Assembly: GCA_903835075.1 (NCBI GenBank)
Contig: CAILLM010000009.1
Coordinates: 44,134 to 108,133 of the forward strand
Length of the DNA stretch: 64,000 nt
Direction: 5' to 3'
From: Candidatus Staskawiczbacteria bacterium
Lineage (GTDB): Bacteria; Patescibacteria; Paceibacteria; Paceibacterales; Staskawiczbacteraceae
This document shows positions 57,290-64,000 of the stretch, piece after piece. Each line of letters starts with the position of its first letter. The stretch's first letter is position 1. The notes under the pieces are model-generated. The model searched no databases. It saw only the letters and a program-made list of their open reading frames with translations, and was not told the DNA's origin. The translations under genes were made by a program, and so were the position numbers.

Positions 57290-59238
57290 GTGAAAAAATA
57301 GCTTAAAGCGTCGTGCGCCACTGGTAAAGTGACAGCCCCCAAACCATTTACGTTTTCAGCTATAACAACTATTACAATTTGTGGGTTTTCATATGGGGCA
57401 AAAGCCGAAGACCATGCATTGTAATAATTTTGAATTCCAATTTCAGCAGTTCCTGTTTTTGAGGCAACTGAAACAGGTAAATTGTTCAAACTTCTTGAAA
57501 GTCCATAATCTTGAGTAACGCCATCTCTCATTCCCTCTCGCACAATTTGTAAATTTGCAGGGTCAATAAAACCACTTCTAATAATTTGTGGTTGAAGCTG
57601 TTGAACAACTTTCCCAGAATCACCTGCAATAATTTTGTTTACAATTTGGGGTTTATATAAAGTACCGCCATTTGCAATTGCACAATATGCGCTAGCTACT
57701 TGCAATGGGGTTGTTTCTAAATCTGATTGCCCAATTGCCAAGTTATAGGTGTCTCCATCCCACCAGGGCTGGTTTTTTGTTGCTTTTTTCCAAGCAGGAT
57801 CAGGAATAAATCCACCAAATTCGCCTGGCAAATCAACACCGGTTTTTTGATCCCAACCAAAAAGTGATAAATATTTTTTTATTCTTGCAGGCCCAAGCCC
57901 TTGTTGGTCGCCATAACCTCCTCCAACTGTATAAAAATAAATGTTTGAAGAAACGGCAATGGCTTTTCTTATATCCACCATTCCGTGTGGCTTAACACCA
58001 CCATATCTGTAAGTAACACTTGGATCATATTGGCTGTGAATTAAAATATATCCTGGGTCATAAATTTGTTTTGTTGGTGAGATTATTTTTTCTTGCAAAA
58101 CAGCCGATGCTTCAAACGGCTTTATGGTAGAGCCTGTGGGATATTTTGCGGATATAGCTCTGTTAAAAAGTGGTTGAGAAGGGTCATTTAATAGTTGGCT
58201 ATAGTCTGCTTGAGAAATGCCTCCTGAAAACATATTGTCGTCATATGATGGATAAGAGACTAGGGCTAAAACAGCTCCTGTACGAGGATCCATGGCAACA
58301 GCTGCACCTTTTTTACCGCCCATTCTTTGTATGTTAGAAGAAAGTGAGTCATAAATCACTTTTTGCAAGCCTGCATCAATGTTTAAAACTAGGTTGTTCC
58401 CAGGCACAGACGGAACTACGGTTTGATTAGCTGACTGCGAATAAGCTTGGGCAAGAGTTGTGCTTACTGTTTTTGACTGCCCAGGTGTGCCCCTTAAATA
58501 TGGTTCATAATACTTTTCTAAACCAGTTTTACCAATGTAGTCATTGATTGCATAACCTGTGCTGTCAGAATATTCATCTTTATTTATTCTTGCGGTATAC
58601 CCCAATACTTGAGAGAAAACAGGCCCCATTACATATTCTCTAGTAGTATTTTGTTGAATTCTACAACCAGTAAAAGTATTTATTTTTGCTTCTAATAGTA
58701 AAAGTTTTTCATGATTTATGTTGTCTGCAAGCAACACTTCAGAGGAGTCTGTGTTTTGTATTTTACTTATTATATCTTGAGAGTTTAGGCTTAAAGTATT
58801 TGCAATATCGTTGAGTTCATTGGTAATTTCAGGAGATGAAATGGGCTCGCCCGTAGGGCTACGCCCGAGGGTAAATTTTGCTCTGTCACAAATTAGGTCA
58901 TATGCAGCGGAATTTAGAACCAACTGGGTCATATTTTTGTCATAAACAATCCCTCTTGTTGGCACAATTAGATTCACGCTTCCCTTGTTATTTTCAGCCA
59001 CAGTATGTAATTTTTTACCCTCAAAAAATTGGAAATAAAAAACTTTTGTAAATAAAATTATCGCACAAATAAAAAAGATACCAAACAGTAAATAAGATAT
59101 TCTTTCTTTTATTGGTACTTCAAATTTTTTTTCGGACAAACCAAGCTCATCTTCTTTGGATTGAGCTAGTTTATCTAAAAAAACCTCATGAGGTTCTATG
59201 TCAACATTTTTATTTTTTACCCTGTATATTTTAGGCAT
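57280..59238 (-). CDS. mrdA: penicillin-binding protein 2 (peptidoglycan transpeptidase)
   Basis: 652 aa. A cytoplasmic N-terminus (1-45), one transmembrane helix (about 48-70) and a pedestal domain precede the transpeptidase domain. The active Ser370 is in SxxK (STIK), SSN at 430-432 and KTG in VASKTGTAE near 595. It cross-links peptidoglycan during elongation with MreC/D, whose genes precede it. A GC-rich repeat (58848) encodes LGRSPTGE at residues 124-131. It overlaps mreD by 22 nt. RodA is not next to it. Confidence 0.93.
   Translation of the reverse strand: MPKIYRVKNKNVDIEPHEVFLDKLAQSKEDELGLSEKKFEVPIKERISYLLFGIFFICAIILFTKVFYFQFFEGKKLHTVAENNKGSVNLIVPTRGIVYDKNMTQLVLNSAAYDLICDRAKFTLGRSPTGEPISSPEITNELNDIANTLSLNSQDIISKIQNTDSSEVLLADNINHEKLLLLEAKINTFTGCRIQQNTTREYVMGPVFSQVLGYTARINKDEYSDSTGYAINDYIGKTGLEKYYEPYLRGTPGQSKTVSTTLAQAYSQSANQTVVPSVPGNNLVLNIDAGLQKVIYDSLSSNIQRMGGKKGAAVAMDPRTGAVLALVSYPSYDDNMFSGGISQADYSQLLNDPSQPLFNRAISAKYPTGSTIKPFEASAVLQEKIISPTKQIYDPGYILIHSQYDPSVTYRYGGVKPHGMVDIRKAIAVSSNIYFYTVGGGYGDQQGLGPARIKKYLSLFGWDQKTGVDLPGEFGGFIPDPAWKKATKNQPWWDGDTYNLAIGQSDLETTPLQVASAYCAIANGGTLYKPQIVNKIIAGDSGKVVQQLQPQIIRSGFIDPANLQIVREGMRDGVTQDYGLSRSLNNLPVSVASKTGTAEIGIQNYYNAWSSAFAPYENPQIVIVVIAENVNGLGAVTLPVAHDALSYFFTKK
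58848..58871 (-). repeat. intragenic GC-rich repeat in mrdA
   Basis: A 24-bp insert with inverted halves (CGCCCGTAGGGCTACGCCCG within it) codes in frame for LGRSPTG. Confidence 0.7.
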
Positions 59239-59705
59239 TTTTTGTTTATAAAGAAGAAAATTGTTGCAAAAATAAGGTTATAGGCTAGTGAAAATAATAT
59301 TGTCCAGTTTAAATATGGTGTTATTGCCTGATTGTAGGCTAATAAAAAAATCGCAAAAAGCGGTAAAAAGTAAATAAAAGGATAATTTTCGCTTGAATCT
59401 TGAAGTAATGATTGTATTTTTTTCAATAATACAGCAATAATTATTAAGTAAATAATTGACAGTCCTATATATTTATACGTAAAAATATCTAAAAGAAAGC
59501 CTGCAGTTATTGAAAAAAAAAGAATTTGATAATAGCTTCCTGTCCGCGCAGGTGGGTCTTTTTTGGCTAGAAATACTAACAAAAAAAATAATATAAAAAC
59601 TAAATTTGGGGTTGTCCCAAATAAGCTAAAATGCGTAAAAAAGCTATTTTGTAATAGCGCGAAAAGATAAAAAAGAATAACTATGAGTAAAAATTTTTTC
59701 CACAT
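59217..59705 (-). CDS. mreD: rod shape-determining protein MreD
   Basis: 162 aa with about five transmembrane segments, placed between mreC and mrdA. The sequence is weakly conserved as usual for MreD, and position is the main evidence. A short GC-rich insert (59540) encodes PPARTG in a loop after the second helix. Confidence 0.82.
   Translation of the reverse strand: MWKKFLLIVILFYLFALLQNSFFTHFSLFGTTPNLVFILFFLLVFLAKKDPPARTGSYYQILFFSITAGFLLDIFTYKYIGLSIIYLIIIAVLLKKIQSLLQDSSENYPFIYFLPLFAIFLLAYNQAITPYLNWTILFSLAYNLIFATIFFFINKKCLKYTG
59540..59556 (-). repeat. intragenic GC-rich repeat in mreD
   Basis: CCTGTCCGCGCAGGTGGG is a variant of the CTGCCTGCGCAGGCAG palindrome and codes for PPARTG in frame. 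Confidence 0.55.
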
Positions 59706-60538
59706 TATCTTTTGTAATTTGTAATTACAAATAAATTATCAGCAGTTTTAACATCAAAAAATAAGCTTATTTGTGCCTGCTGAAATGGCTGTTGGTCATT
59801 AGACTTTTTTTGGATAATTTTACCTAATAATAAATCTTTTGGAAAAGATTTTTCTAATGAAGAGGTTACTAAAATATCATTTGGGTTTATTTTGCTATTT
59901 ATTGGAACTAGGTCTAAGTGAGCATTCAGTCCCCCATCACCCTTAACAACTCCGTCAATTTCTGGCAGCGTAGCGTCACTCTGTAGTACCTTAACGTTTA
60001 TGACACTATTTTTACTTGAGGCAAGCATTATTTCGGAATAATTTTTATAAACTTTTAGAATTTTTCCTACTAAAACATTTTGTTGATTAATTACAGGCAT
60101 ACCCTCAGTAATTCCATCAGCCGAACCCTTGCTAATTGATAATATATCCTTGTCTAGGCCGGTAACTCCTGCCATTAAAAGCGTAAATCCGCTATTCTGG
60201 CAAGCTGCTGAAACTGAGCTCTGTGCTAGATTTCCTTGTTCTATGGATTGTAGGGCAGCAACTTGTGAAAGAAGTATTTGGTTTTGGTTTTTTAAATTTT
60301 CATTTTCCTGTGCCAAGTTGCCAGATTTAAATATTACACCAAAAAAGCCTGAGGACGACTCGCCTGCAGACCAAAAAGTTTTTTGTATACCACCCGACAT
60401 AGTTAAAAAAGAATTTCTTATTGGAGCCACAAAAACATTCAAAATAAATAAAATGGCAACGAGTAAACCCGCTCCAATTAAAAATTTAGGCCATTTTCTG
60501 CTTTTGTTGTTAACTGAAAAGTTTTTTAAACTGCTCAT
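59705..60538 (-). CDS. mreC: rod shape-determining protein MreC
   Basis: 277 aa. A transmembrane helix (about residues 17-36), a coiled coil (NLAQENENLKNQNQILLSQVAAL) and a beta domain with VNQQNVLVGKILKV and DSLEKSFPKDLLLGKI. An ATG at 60550 lies inside the -10 box of the likely promoter, so ATG 60538 is preferred, 4 nt after the expected transcript start. It forms mreC-mreD-mrdA by a 1-base overlap and a 22-nt overlap. mreB is not next to it. Confidence 0.9.
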   Translation of the reverse strand: MSSLKNFSVNNKSRKWPKFLIGAGLLVAILFILNVFVAPIRNSFLTMSGGIQKTFWSAGESSSGFFGVIFKSGNLAQENENLKNQNQILLSQVAALQSIEQGNLAQSSVSAACQNSGFTLLMAGVTGLDKDILSISKGSADGITEGMPVINQQNVLVGKILKVYKNYSEIMLASSKNSVINVKVLQSDATLPEIDGVVKGDGGLNAHLDLVPINSKINPNDILVTSSLEKSFPKDLLLGKIIQKKSNDQQPFQQAQISLFFDVKTADNLFVITNYKR

Positions 60539-60548
60539 AATTACTGTC

Positions 60549-60577
60549 ATTTTACCTTAGTAAAAGATTGCGGTCAA
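60549..60577 (-). promoter_or_regulatory. promoter of mreC-mreD-mrdA
   Basis: On the - strand: TTGACC (60572-60577), 17-nt spacer, TAAAAT (60549-60554). The -35 directly follows the T run of the upstream terminator. Confidence 0.75.
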
Positions 60578-60581
60578 CCCC

Positions 60582-60613
60582 AAAAAAAATCCGCGTAGCA
60601 ATCGCTTTGCGGA
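60582..60613 (-). terminator. intrinsic terminator before mreC
   Basis: TCCGC/GCGGA stem with inner GC pairs and eight T on the - strand; ends the 61427-60649 unit. Confidence 0.8.
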
Positions 60614-60648
60614 CATAATTGATTGGGCCCAGTTAACAAATTCTATGT

Positions 60649-60906
60649 TCATGTGCTTTCTTTGTTGTTTTGGGGATTAGGTGGCAGCCATTGTGCTGCT
60701 TCGCTTTCCTTTTCAATAAGGTAAGCGGTAAATTCGTCAGTCTCGTGCACGGACACTCCATGGGCGGTTTTTGCCGCTGCCGTGATTCCGTCCTGCATTG
60801 AAACATATCGAGCATGTAGGATCAGCGTGTACAGCCTCTGTCGAAGTTCTTCGGGCAAAAGGCCAACATATTTTGCAATTTCCTTTTTTAGATTTTCTTT
60901 TTCCAT
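60649..60906 (-). CDS. small hypothetical protein
   Basis: 85 aa, helical, charged at both ends (MEKENLKKEIAKYVGLLPEELRQRLYTLI at the start). The opening resembles the style of the neighbouring small genes: a helix with a LLPEELR or LPPELLE turn. No family is recognised. It is the last of three genes of a unit that ends in a strong terminator. Confidence 0.45.
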   Translation of the reverse strand: MEKENLKKEIAKYVGLLPEELRQRLYTLILHARYVSMQDGITAAAKTAHGVSVHETDEFTAYLIEKESEAAQWLPPNPQNNKEST

Positions 60907-60913
60907 ATAATTA

Positions 60914-61177
60914 TTATTTCGGTTGGGATTGGGGAAAATAATGTTTATGCAAGGCGTTTAAAATCAACTCTGCGTCACCAGCTTGCTCGGGCACGGACTC
61001 TTGGAATAAACTTTCATAATCATCCATCCACCCGGGAAGACACGCGCTAATTGCCTTTAAGTATTCAGCGTCTTTTGTGCAAATTTCTTTAAGGCGAATT
61101 TCAAGTAATTCAGGTGGCAGCTCATCAGTTCGCGCAATTAAATTGGCGATTGCCCAGGTCTCAAAATTGTTTGTCAT
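60914..61177 (-). CDS. small hypothetical protein
   Basis: 87 aa from ATG 61177, with AAGGAAAAACC as ribosome site just upstream. It is helical and acidic. The segment DELPPELLEIRLKEI recalls LLPEELRQRLYTLI in the next gene, so the two could be distant relatives. Function unknown. Confidence 0.5.
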   Translation of the reverse strand: MTNNFETWAIANLIARTDELPPELLEIRLKEICTKDAEYLKAISACLPGWMDDYESLFQESVPEQAGDAELILNALHKHYFPQSQPK

Positions 61178-61193
61178 TTTGGTTTTTCCTTTT

Positions 61194-61427
61194 CTATGGT
61201 GATAAATTGATAAAAAAATACCAATCAACGAAATTTAGAATAATAATAAGAATGACGATGACGAAGATCATCACCCATATTCGCCTGATTCTTTTTAGGC
61301 AAGGCCCGCACAGTCTTATGTGGCAATACTGGCATTTTGCCATGCTGGATTTGTGCATAAAATATGCCACAACAGACGCCACGATGACCGCAGCAACAAG
61401 TATAACCAATGGTATAAATATCTTCAT
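61194..61427 (-). CDS. small membrane protein with two Cys pairs
   Basis: 77 aa from ATG 61427, with GGAGGGG 4-5 nt upstream. Transmembrane helix (about residues 3-24), then KCQYCHIRLCGPC, two CxxC pairs that could bind zinc or iron, then a second helix (about 50-72). The loop between helices therefore carries a metal-binding knuckle. No family is recognised. It is first gene of the unit. Confidence 0.55.
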   Translation of the reverse strand: MKIFIPLVILVAAVIVASVVAYFMHKSSMAKCQYCHIRLCGPCLKRIRRIWVMIFVIVILIIILNFVDWYFFINLSP

Positions 61428-61475
61428 TTTGCCCCTCCATTTGTAAGTTGACAAAGGTCTAGCCTTAGTAAATAA

Positions 61476-61504
61476 ACATTACCGTTTTTTCATATTTTTG
61501 TCAA
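61476..61504 (-). promoter_or_regulatory. promoter of the 61427-60649 unit
   Basis: On the - strand: TTGACA (61499-61504), 17-nt spacer, TAATGT (61476-61481). The -35 is the end of the upstream terminator T run. Confidence 0.55.
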
Positions 61505-61532
61505 AAAAAATCCGGCTTTGGGATAGCCGGGA
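61503..61532 (-). terminator. intrinsic terminator, cassette 2
   Basis: On the - strand TCCCGGCT/AAGCCGGA stem followed by eight T. The flanking GGATAGCCGGGAATCCATG is repeated at 62875-62893. Confidence 0.85.
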
Positions 61533-61547
61533 ATCCATGTTTACAAC

Positions 61548-62213
61548 TTATGCTGTACGACGGCGGGACATTCGCCGAACAAGTGCAATAAGCGCCCAAA
61601 TAGGAACCGAAATTGGTGCCAAAATGGGATTAATGAAGCAAATATATTGTAAATGTTGCTGGGTTACAGTCTTTATGCTTGTTTCTCGTTTGAGATTCAT
61701 CGTGGTAAACACAATGCCCAAAAAAGTTGCCATTGCATTAATGGCAAAAAGAGAAATTAAAATCAGTTTTGTTTCAATTGCCACTATTTCCTGCAAGCTA
61801 TGGCTGTTTTGCAACCACATGTTTGCCCAAAAAACAATGGCAGTGCCAGCAGAAACAACTTCAATTGCGAGTAAAGGCAACAAGAAAAAGTCCCACCAGT
61901 CTATTGGACTCTTCTTAAGTCGTAGCAATACTGCCACCAGCAAAACCGACAACAAACCTAAGTTGAGGATTATATTCAACTCAAAATTGGTTATGTTGTG
62001 CCAAGTAATTACAACCATAATAGTTGCTGGGAGCTGAATGAGCCATCCAATGCCCAATATTCTTTTGGCTAATTTATGACCGGGTATAGTAATTTCCCCT
62101 TGTGCTGATTGCTCAGCTCTGAATTTGCGAAGCGGTGAAGTGAACTCAGTCCCAAAAAATGATGCAAGACCAATTATGGTCCAAAACAGCGGGTCAGATA
62201 ATAATGTTTTCAT
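61548..62213 (-). CDS. multi-pass membrane protein, hypothetical
   Basis: 221 aa from ATG 62213; a GTG two codons earlier is possible. Five or six transmembrane segments (first near residues 6-24) with a loop rich in Arg/Lys. The end LVRRMSRRRTA is basic. No family is recognised. It follows a small cytosolic gene by 9 nt in cassette 2. Confidence 0.55.
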   Translation of the reverse strand: MKTLLSDPLFWTIIGLASFFGTEFTSPLRKFRAEQSAQGEITIPGHKLAKRILGIGWLIQLPATIMVVITWHNITNFELNIILNLGLLSVLLVAVLLRLKKSPIDWWDFFLLPLLAIEVVSAGTAIVFWANMWLQNSHSLQEIVAIETKLILISLFAINAMATFLGIVFTTMNLKRETSIKTVTQQHLQYICFINPILAPISVPIWALIALVRRMSRRRTA

Positions 62214-62222
62214 AATCACAAT

Positions 62223-62471
62223 TCAAGGTTTTTGTTCCGAGTTTGCAACTTCGTGAGCTTTCAGCGCAAGATAAGCTTGATATTCTTCGTCGGTGCCGAT
62301 ACTTGATACCGACTCTTTGAGAGCACTCATTGCACCAACAACAGCTGCTTGACCGACGCCAATGGAATGGAATCTTCTGACGATATCATAGACAAATTGC
62401 TTGTCTTTAGGCGACATGTGGGCCACGCCTTCTTCTAGGTGTCTAATTGCGGGATGTTCTTCGATATTCAT
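62223..62471 (-). CDS. small hypothetical protein, paralog B
   Basis: 82 aa. The C-terminal two thirds are almost identical to the gene at 62905: RRFHSIGVGQAAVVGAMSAL and SSIGTDEEYQAYLALKAHE. The N-terminal third differs more (NIEEHPAIRHLEEG against KIEVHPAVRELDKI). Helical, soluble. No family is recognised. Recent duplication with surrounding regulatory sequence. Confidence 0.6.
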   Translation of the reverse strand: MNIEEHPAIRHLEEGVAHMSPKDKQFVYDIVRRFHSIGVGQAAVVGAMSALKESVSSIGTDEEYQAYLALKAHEVANSEQKP

Positions 62472-62492
62472 TTTGGTTTCTCTTTCTATTTT

Positions 62493-62795
62493 CTATTTTG
62501 CCCAGACGATTTTGTCATCGACAATTTGTAGGCCGGGAATTTGAACCGCAGTGTATACCTCTACTTTCATTTCTTGATGGACGTCATTCTCATCTGGCTT
62601 GGTGCCGTTTCTAGAAATAGTTCCATCAGATTTTACGGGATGAAGGCCCTCGTTTCCCCACGCAACAAAATATAAGCGCCTTCTTTTTTTTGTTACGATT
62701 ATAAAATATCCACTATTAACTTTGTGAATTGGCGTTATCTCCGATGGCGGCACTGCCCTATTAACCCCCATTTTTCTAATTGCTATTGCACTCAT
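62493..62795 (-). CDS. small hypothetical protein
   Basis: 100 aa, beta-rich, basic middle part (TKKRRRLYFVAWG). It starts with MSAIAIRKMG. No family is recognised. It is first gene of cassette 2, behind a promoter and leader shared with cassette 1. Its counterpart in cassette 1 (63172) is unrelated in sequence. Confidence 0.5.
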   Translation of the reverse strand: MSAIAIRKMGVNRAVPPSEITPIHKVNSGYFIIVTKKRRRLYFVAWGNEGLHPVKSDGTISRNGTKPDENDVHQEMKVEVYTAVQIPGLQIVDDKIVWAK

Positions 62796-62825
62796 AATTA
62801 TATTAAATTTTCAAGGTGAGAACTT

Positions 62826-62853
62826 ATAATAACACTAAATATTGAAAATGCAA
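62826..62853 (-). promoter_or_regulatory. promoter of cassette 2
   Basis: On the - strand: TTGCAT (62848-62853), 16-nt spacer, TATTAT (62826-62831), then a leader shared with cassette 1 (AGTTCTCACCTTGAAAATT). Confidence 0.65.
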
Positions 62854-62854
62854 G

Positions 62855-62885
62855 CAAAAAAAGACCGGCTGTTGGGATAGCCGGG
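62855..62885 (-). terminator. intrinsic terminator, cassette 1
   Basis: On the - strand CCGGCT/AGCCGG stem followed by TCTTTTTTT; close copy of the cassette 2 terminator at 61503. Confidence 0.85.
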
Positions 62886-62904
62886 AATCCATGATAGAAC
62901 GATT

Positions 62905-63171
62905 CTAGGAAGGCTTCACTTCGTTTGCGCTTTCGTGAGCCTTCAGCGCAAGATAAGCCTGATATTCTTCATCGGTGCCGATACTTGATGTTGACTCTCT
63001 GAGAGCACTCATTGTGCCAACAATAGCTCCTTGACCGACGCCAATGGAATGGAATCTTCTAACGATTCCATACACTTTTTGTTGCATTTCTGGTGGCAAC
63101 TCAGCGACAATTTTATCGAGCTCTCTAACTGCGGGATGGACTTCAATTTTCATTTTGGTTCCTCCTATCAA
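62905..63171 (-). CDS. small hypothetical protein, paralog A
   Basis: 88 aa (ATG 63171; MKIEVHPAVRELDKI at ATG 63153 may be the real start, as GGAGGAACCAAAATG lies before it). Helical. Near-identical to the 62223 protein from RRFHSIGVGQ onward. Function unknown. Confidence 0.6.
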   Translation of the reverse strand: MIGGTKMKIEVHPAVRELDKIVAELPPEMQQKVYGIVRRFHSIGVGQGAIVGTMSALRESTSSIGTDEEYQAYLALKAHESANEVKPS

Positions 63172-63462
63172 CTATGCTATTGTTGCCATCTCCTTAGAAA
63201 AATGTTCGCAGACAGCTTGAGCGATTGTTTCCGGCTCATTACCGACAAGAATCAACACTGGATCAGAATTAGGGTTTGTGACCAGATAGTCCAACATCGA
63301 TTTTTCGAGTTTTGTTGCTATTGTGCTCTTGAAACTCCGCGGGTGCTTTTTGCAGATAGCCAAAAACTTGTGCCGTTCCTGCTCGGTGTAGCCAGTGATT
63401 TCGACAATCAGTTTATCGGCAACCCATTTTTCAAATGATAATGTTATTGGTTTTGCGTTCAT
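63172..63462 (-). CDS. small hypothetical protein
   Basis: 96 aa, alpha/beta. LSFEKWVADKLIVEITGYTEQERHKFL, then LVTNPNSDPVLILVGNEPETIAQAV. No family is recognised. It is first gene of cassette 1, sharing a promoter with cassette 2. Confidence 0.5.
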   Translation of the reverse strand: MNAKPITLSFEKWVADKLIVEITGYTEQERHKFLAICKKHPRSFKSTIATKLEKSMLDYLVTNPNSDPVLILVGNEPETIAQAVCEHFSKEMATIA

Positions 63463-63489
63463 GGTGGTGAATTTTCAAGGTGAGAACTA

Positions 63490-63517
63490 ATAATAACACA
63501 GAATATTTGAAATGCAA
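63490..63517 (-). promoter_or_regulatory. promoter of cassette 1
   Basis: On the - strand: TTGCAT (63512-63517), 16-nt spacer, TATTAT (63490-63495), then the shared leader (+ strand 63470-63488). Confidence 0.65.
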
Positions 63518-63518
63518 G

Positions 63519-63547
63519 CAAAAATCGCCTTTTTACGGGCGACTTTT
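63519..63547 (-). terminator. terminator of the rRNA operon
   Basis: On the - strand TCGCC/GGCGA stem (63525-63542) with loop CGTAAAAA, then TTTTTGC. Confidence 0.8.
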
Positions 63548-63574
63548 TAATTTCAAATTAAGAAAATCATGAAT

Positions 63575-63689
63575 AATGTAAGAGAGCTACCTACTCTCGC
63601 GTTGCCACTACCATCGGCCTTGGAAGATTTCACTTCTGAGTTCGAAATGGGATCAGGTGGAGCACTTCCAGTATGGCTCCCTTACATTA
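63575..63689 (-). rRNA. rrf: 5S ribosomal RNA
   Basis: The - strand reads as 5S rRNA: terminal helix ATGTAAGGGAGC with GCTCTCTTACAT, the conserved CCATTTCGAACTCAGAAG and CCGATGGTAGTG segments. About 115 nt; ends are approximate. Confidence 0.93.
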
Positions 63690-63771
63690 CTCACGATCTT
63701 AAAATACCTAAAATCTGTATCTATTAAAAGCTTACGCTTTTTGTGAATTCCAATATACTCAAATGCTAAGT

Positions 63772-64000
63772 ATATCGAAGGATAAAATGATTTATTAGTA
63801 TCGCCTGGCTGAACACATTACTGTGCTTACACCTGCGACCTATCAACCCCATAGTCTGTGGGGAATCTAAGAGTTCTCATCTTGGAGTTAGTTTCGCGCT
63901 TATATGCTTTCAGCGCTTATCTATTCCCGACTTAGCTACCCAACGATGCTCCTGGCGGAACAATTGGTACACCAGAGGTCAGTTCATTCCGGTCCTCTCG
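63772..64000 (-). rRNA. rrl: 23S ribosomal RNA, 3' part (runs off the window)
   Basis: On the - strand the segment from CGAGAGGACCGGAATGA through the sarcin-distal helices to GGCGATACTAATAAATCA is the 3' end of 23S rRNA. Most of the gene lies beyond 64000. The 23S-5S spacer (63690-63771) has no tRNA. The 3' boundary is approximate. Confidence 0.95.

Overview
The window looks like part of a small Candidate Phyla Radiation (Patescibacteria) genome, most likely of Parcubacteria type. The evidence is an A+T-rich sequence, tightly packed operons, several peptidoglycan genes of CPR style (a fused MurL-MurD, a MurF with an N-terminal membrane domain, two FemAB-like proteins), sortase and Cys-rich surface proteins, and many short GC-rich palindromes inserted inside reading frames. 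TGA is used as a stop (for example after the GAF-ANTAR gene and the VanY-like gene), so this is not the recoded SR1/Gracilibacteria branch. Ribosomal protein L9 is present. No full pathway for any amino acid or cofactor is seen. The taxonomic call is an inference from gene content and style, not from a marker tree.

Layout. From 1 to about 29.3 kb nearly all genes are on the + strand. tyrS, a secreted metallopeptidase, aspS, two D,D-carboxypeptidases (DacA-like and VanY-like) and mraY come first, then tRNA-Ala(GGC). Next are single genes with their own promoters and terminators (a GreA-like protein, a repeat protein, asd, a large ORFan) mixed with core genes (ctpA, rplI, pyrG, rpmA, uppS, metK behind a SAM riboswitch, slipin, a GAF-ANTAR antiterminator). 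The segment 23.4-29.3 kb holds msrA, a SOUL protein, a Type II restriction-modification pair, a HEPN-like gene, msrB and a Fic gene with repeated operators.

From 29.3 kb to the end nearly everything is on the - strand: an OmdA-like gene, a Xer-type recombinase, the gltX-murG-ftsW-murL/murD group, a surface block (Cys-rich repeat protein, sortase, CAP protein, a 1195-aa esterase-like protein), a tight ten-gene operon from lysS to ftsQ, mreC-mreD-mrdA, and a cluster of small unknown genes in repeated promoter-gene-terminator cassettes. The window closes with the 3' end of an rRNA operon (partial 23S, 5S, terminator), also on the - strand.

How the genes fit together. Much of the window serves cell wall building: MurL/MurD, MurF, MraY, MurG, FtsW, MrdA, MreC/D, FtsQ, UppS, DacA-like, VanY-like and FemAB-like proteins. 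Five aminoacyl-tRNA synthetases (Tyr, Asp, Glu, Ser, Lys), two ribosomal proteins, a tRNA and rRNA serve translation.

The most unusual signals are: a polar 10-mer TTGTGCGACA present eight times, always in the direction of the surrounding genes and pointing at the strand switch near 30 kb; a MurL-MurD fusion whose MurD C-terminal domain is duplicated; at least eleven in-frame GC-rich palindromic insertions in coding genes of the right half; and a GAF-ANTAR gene followed by a leader with an ANTAR-type hexaloop hairpin.
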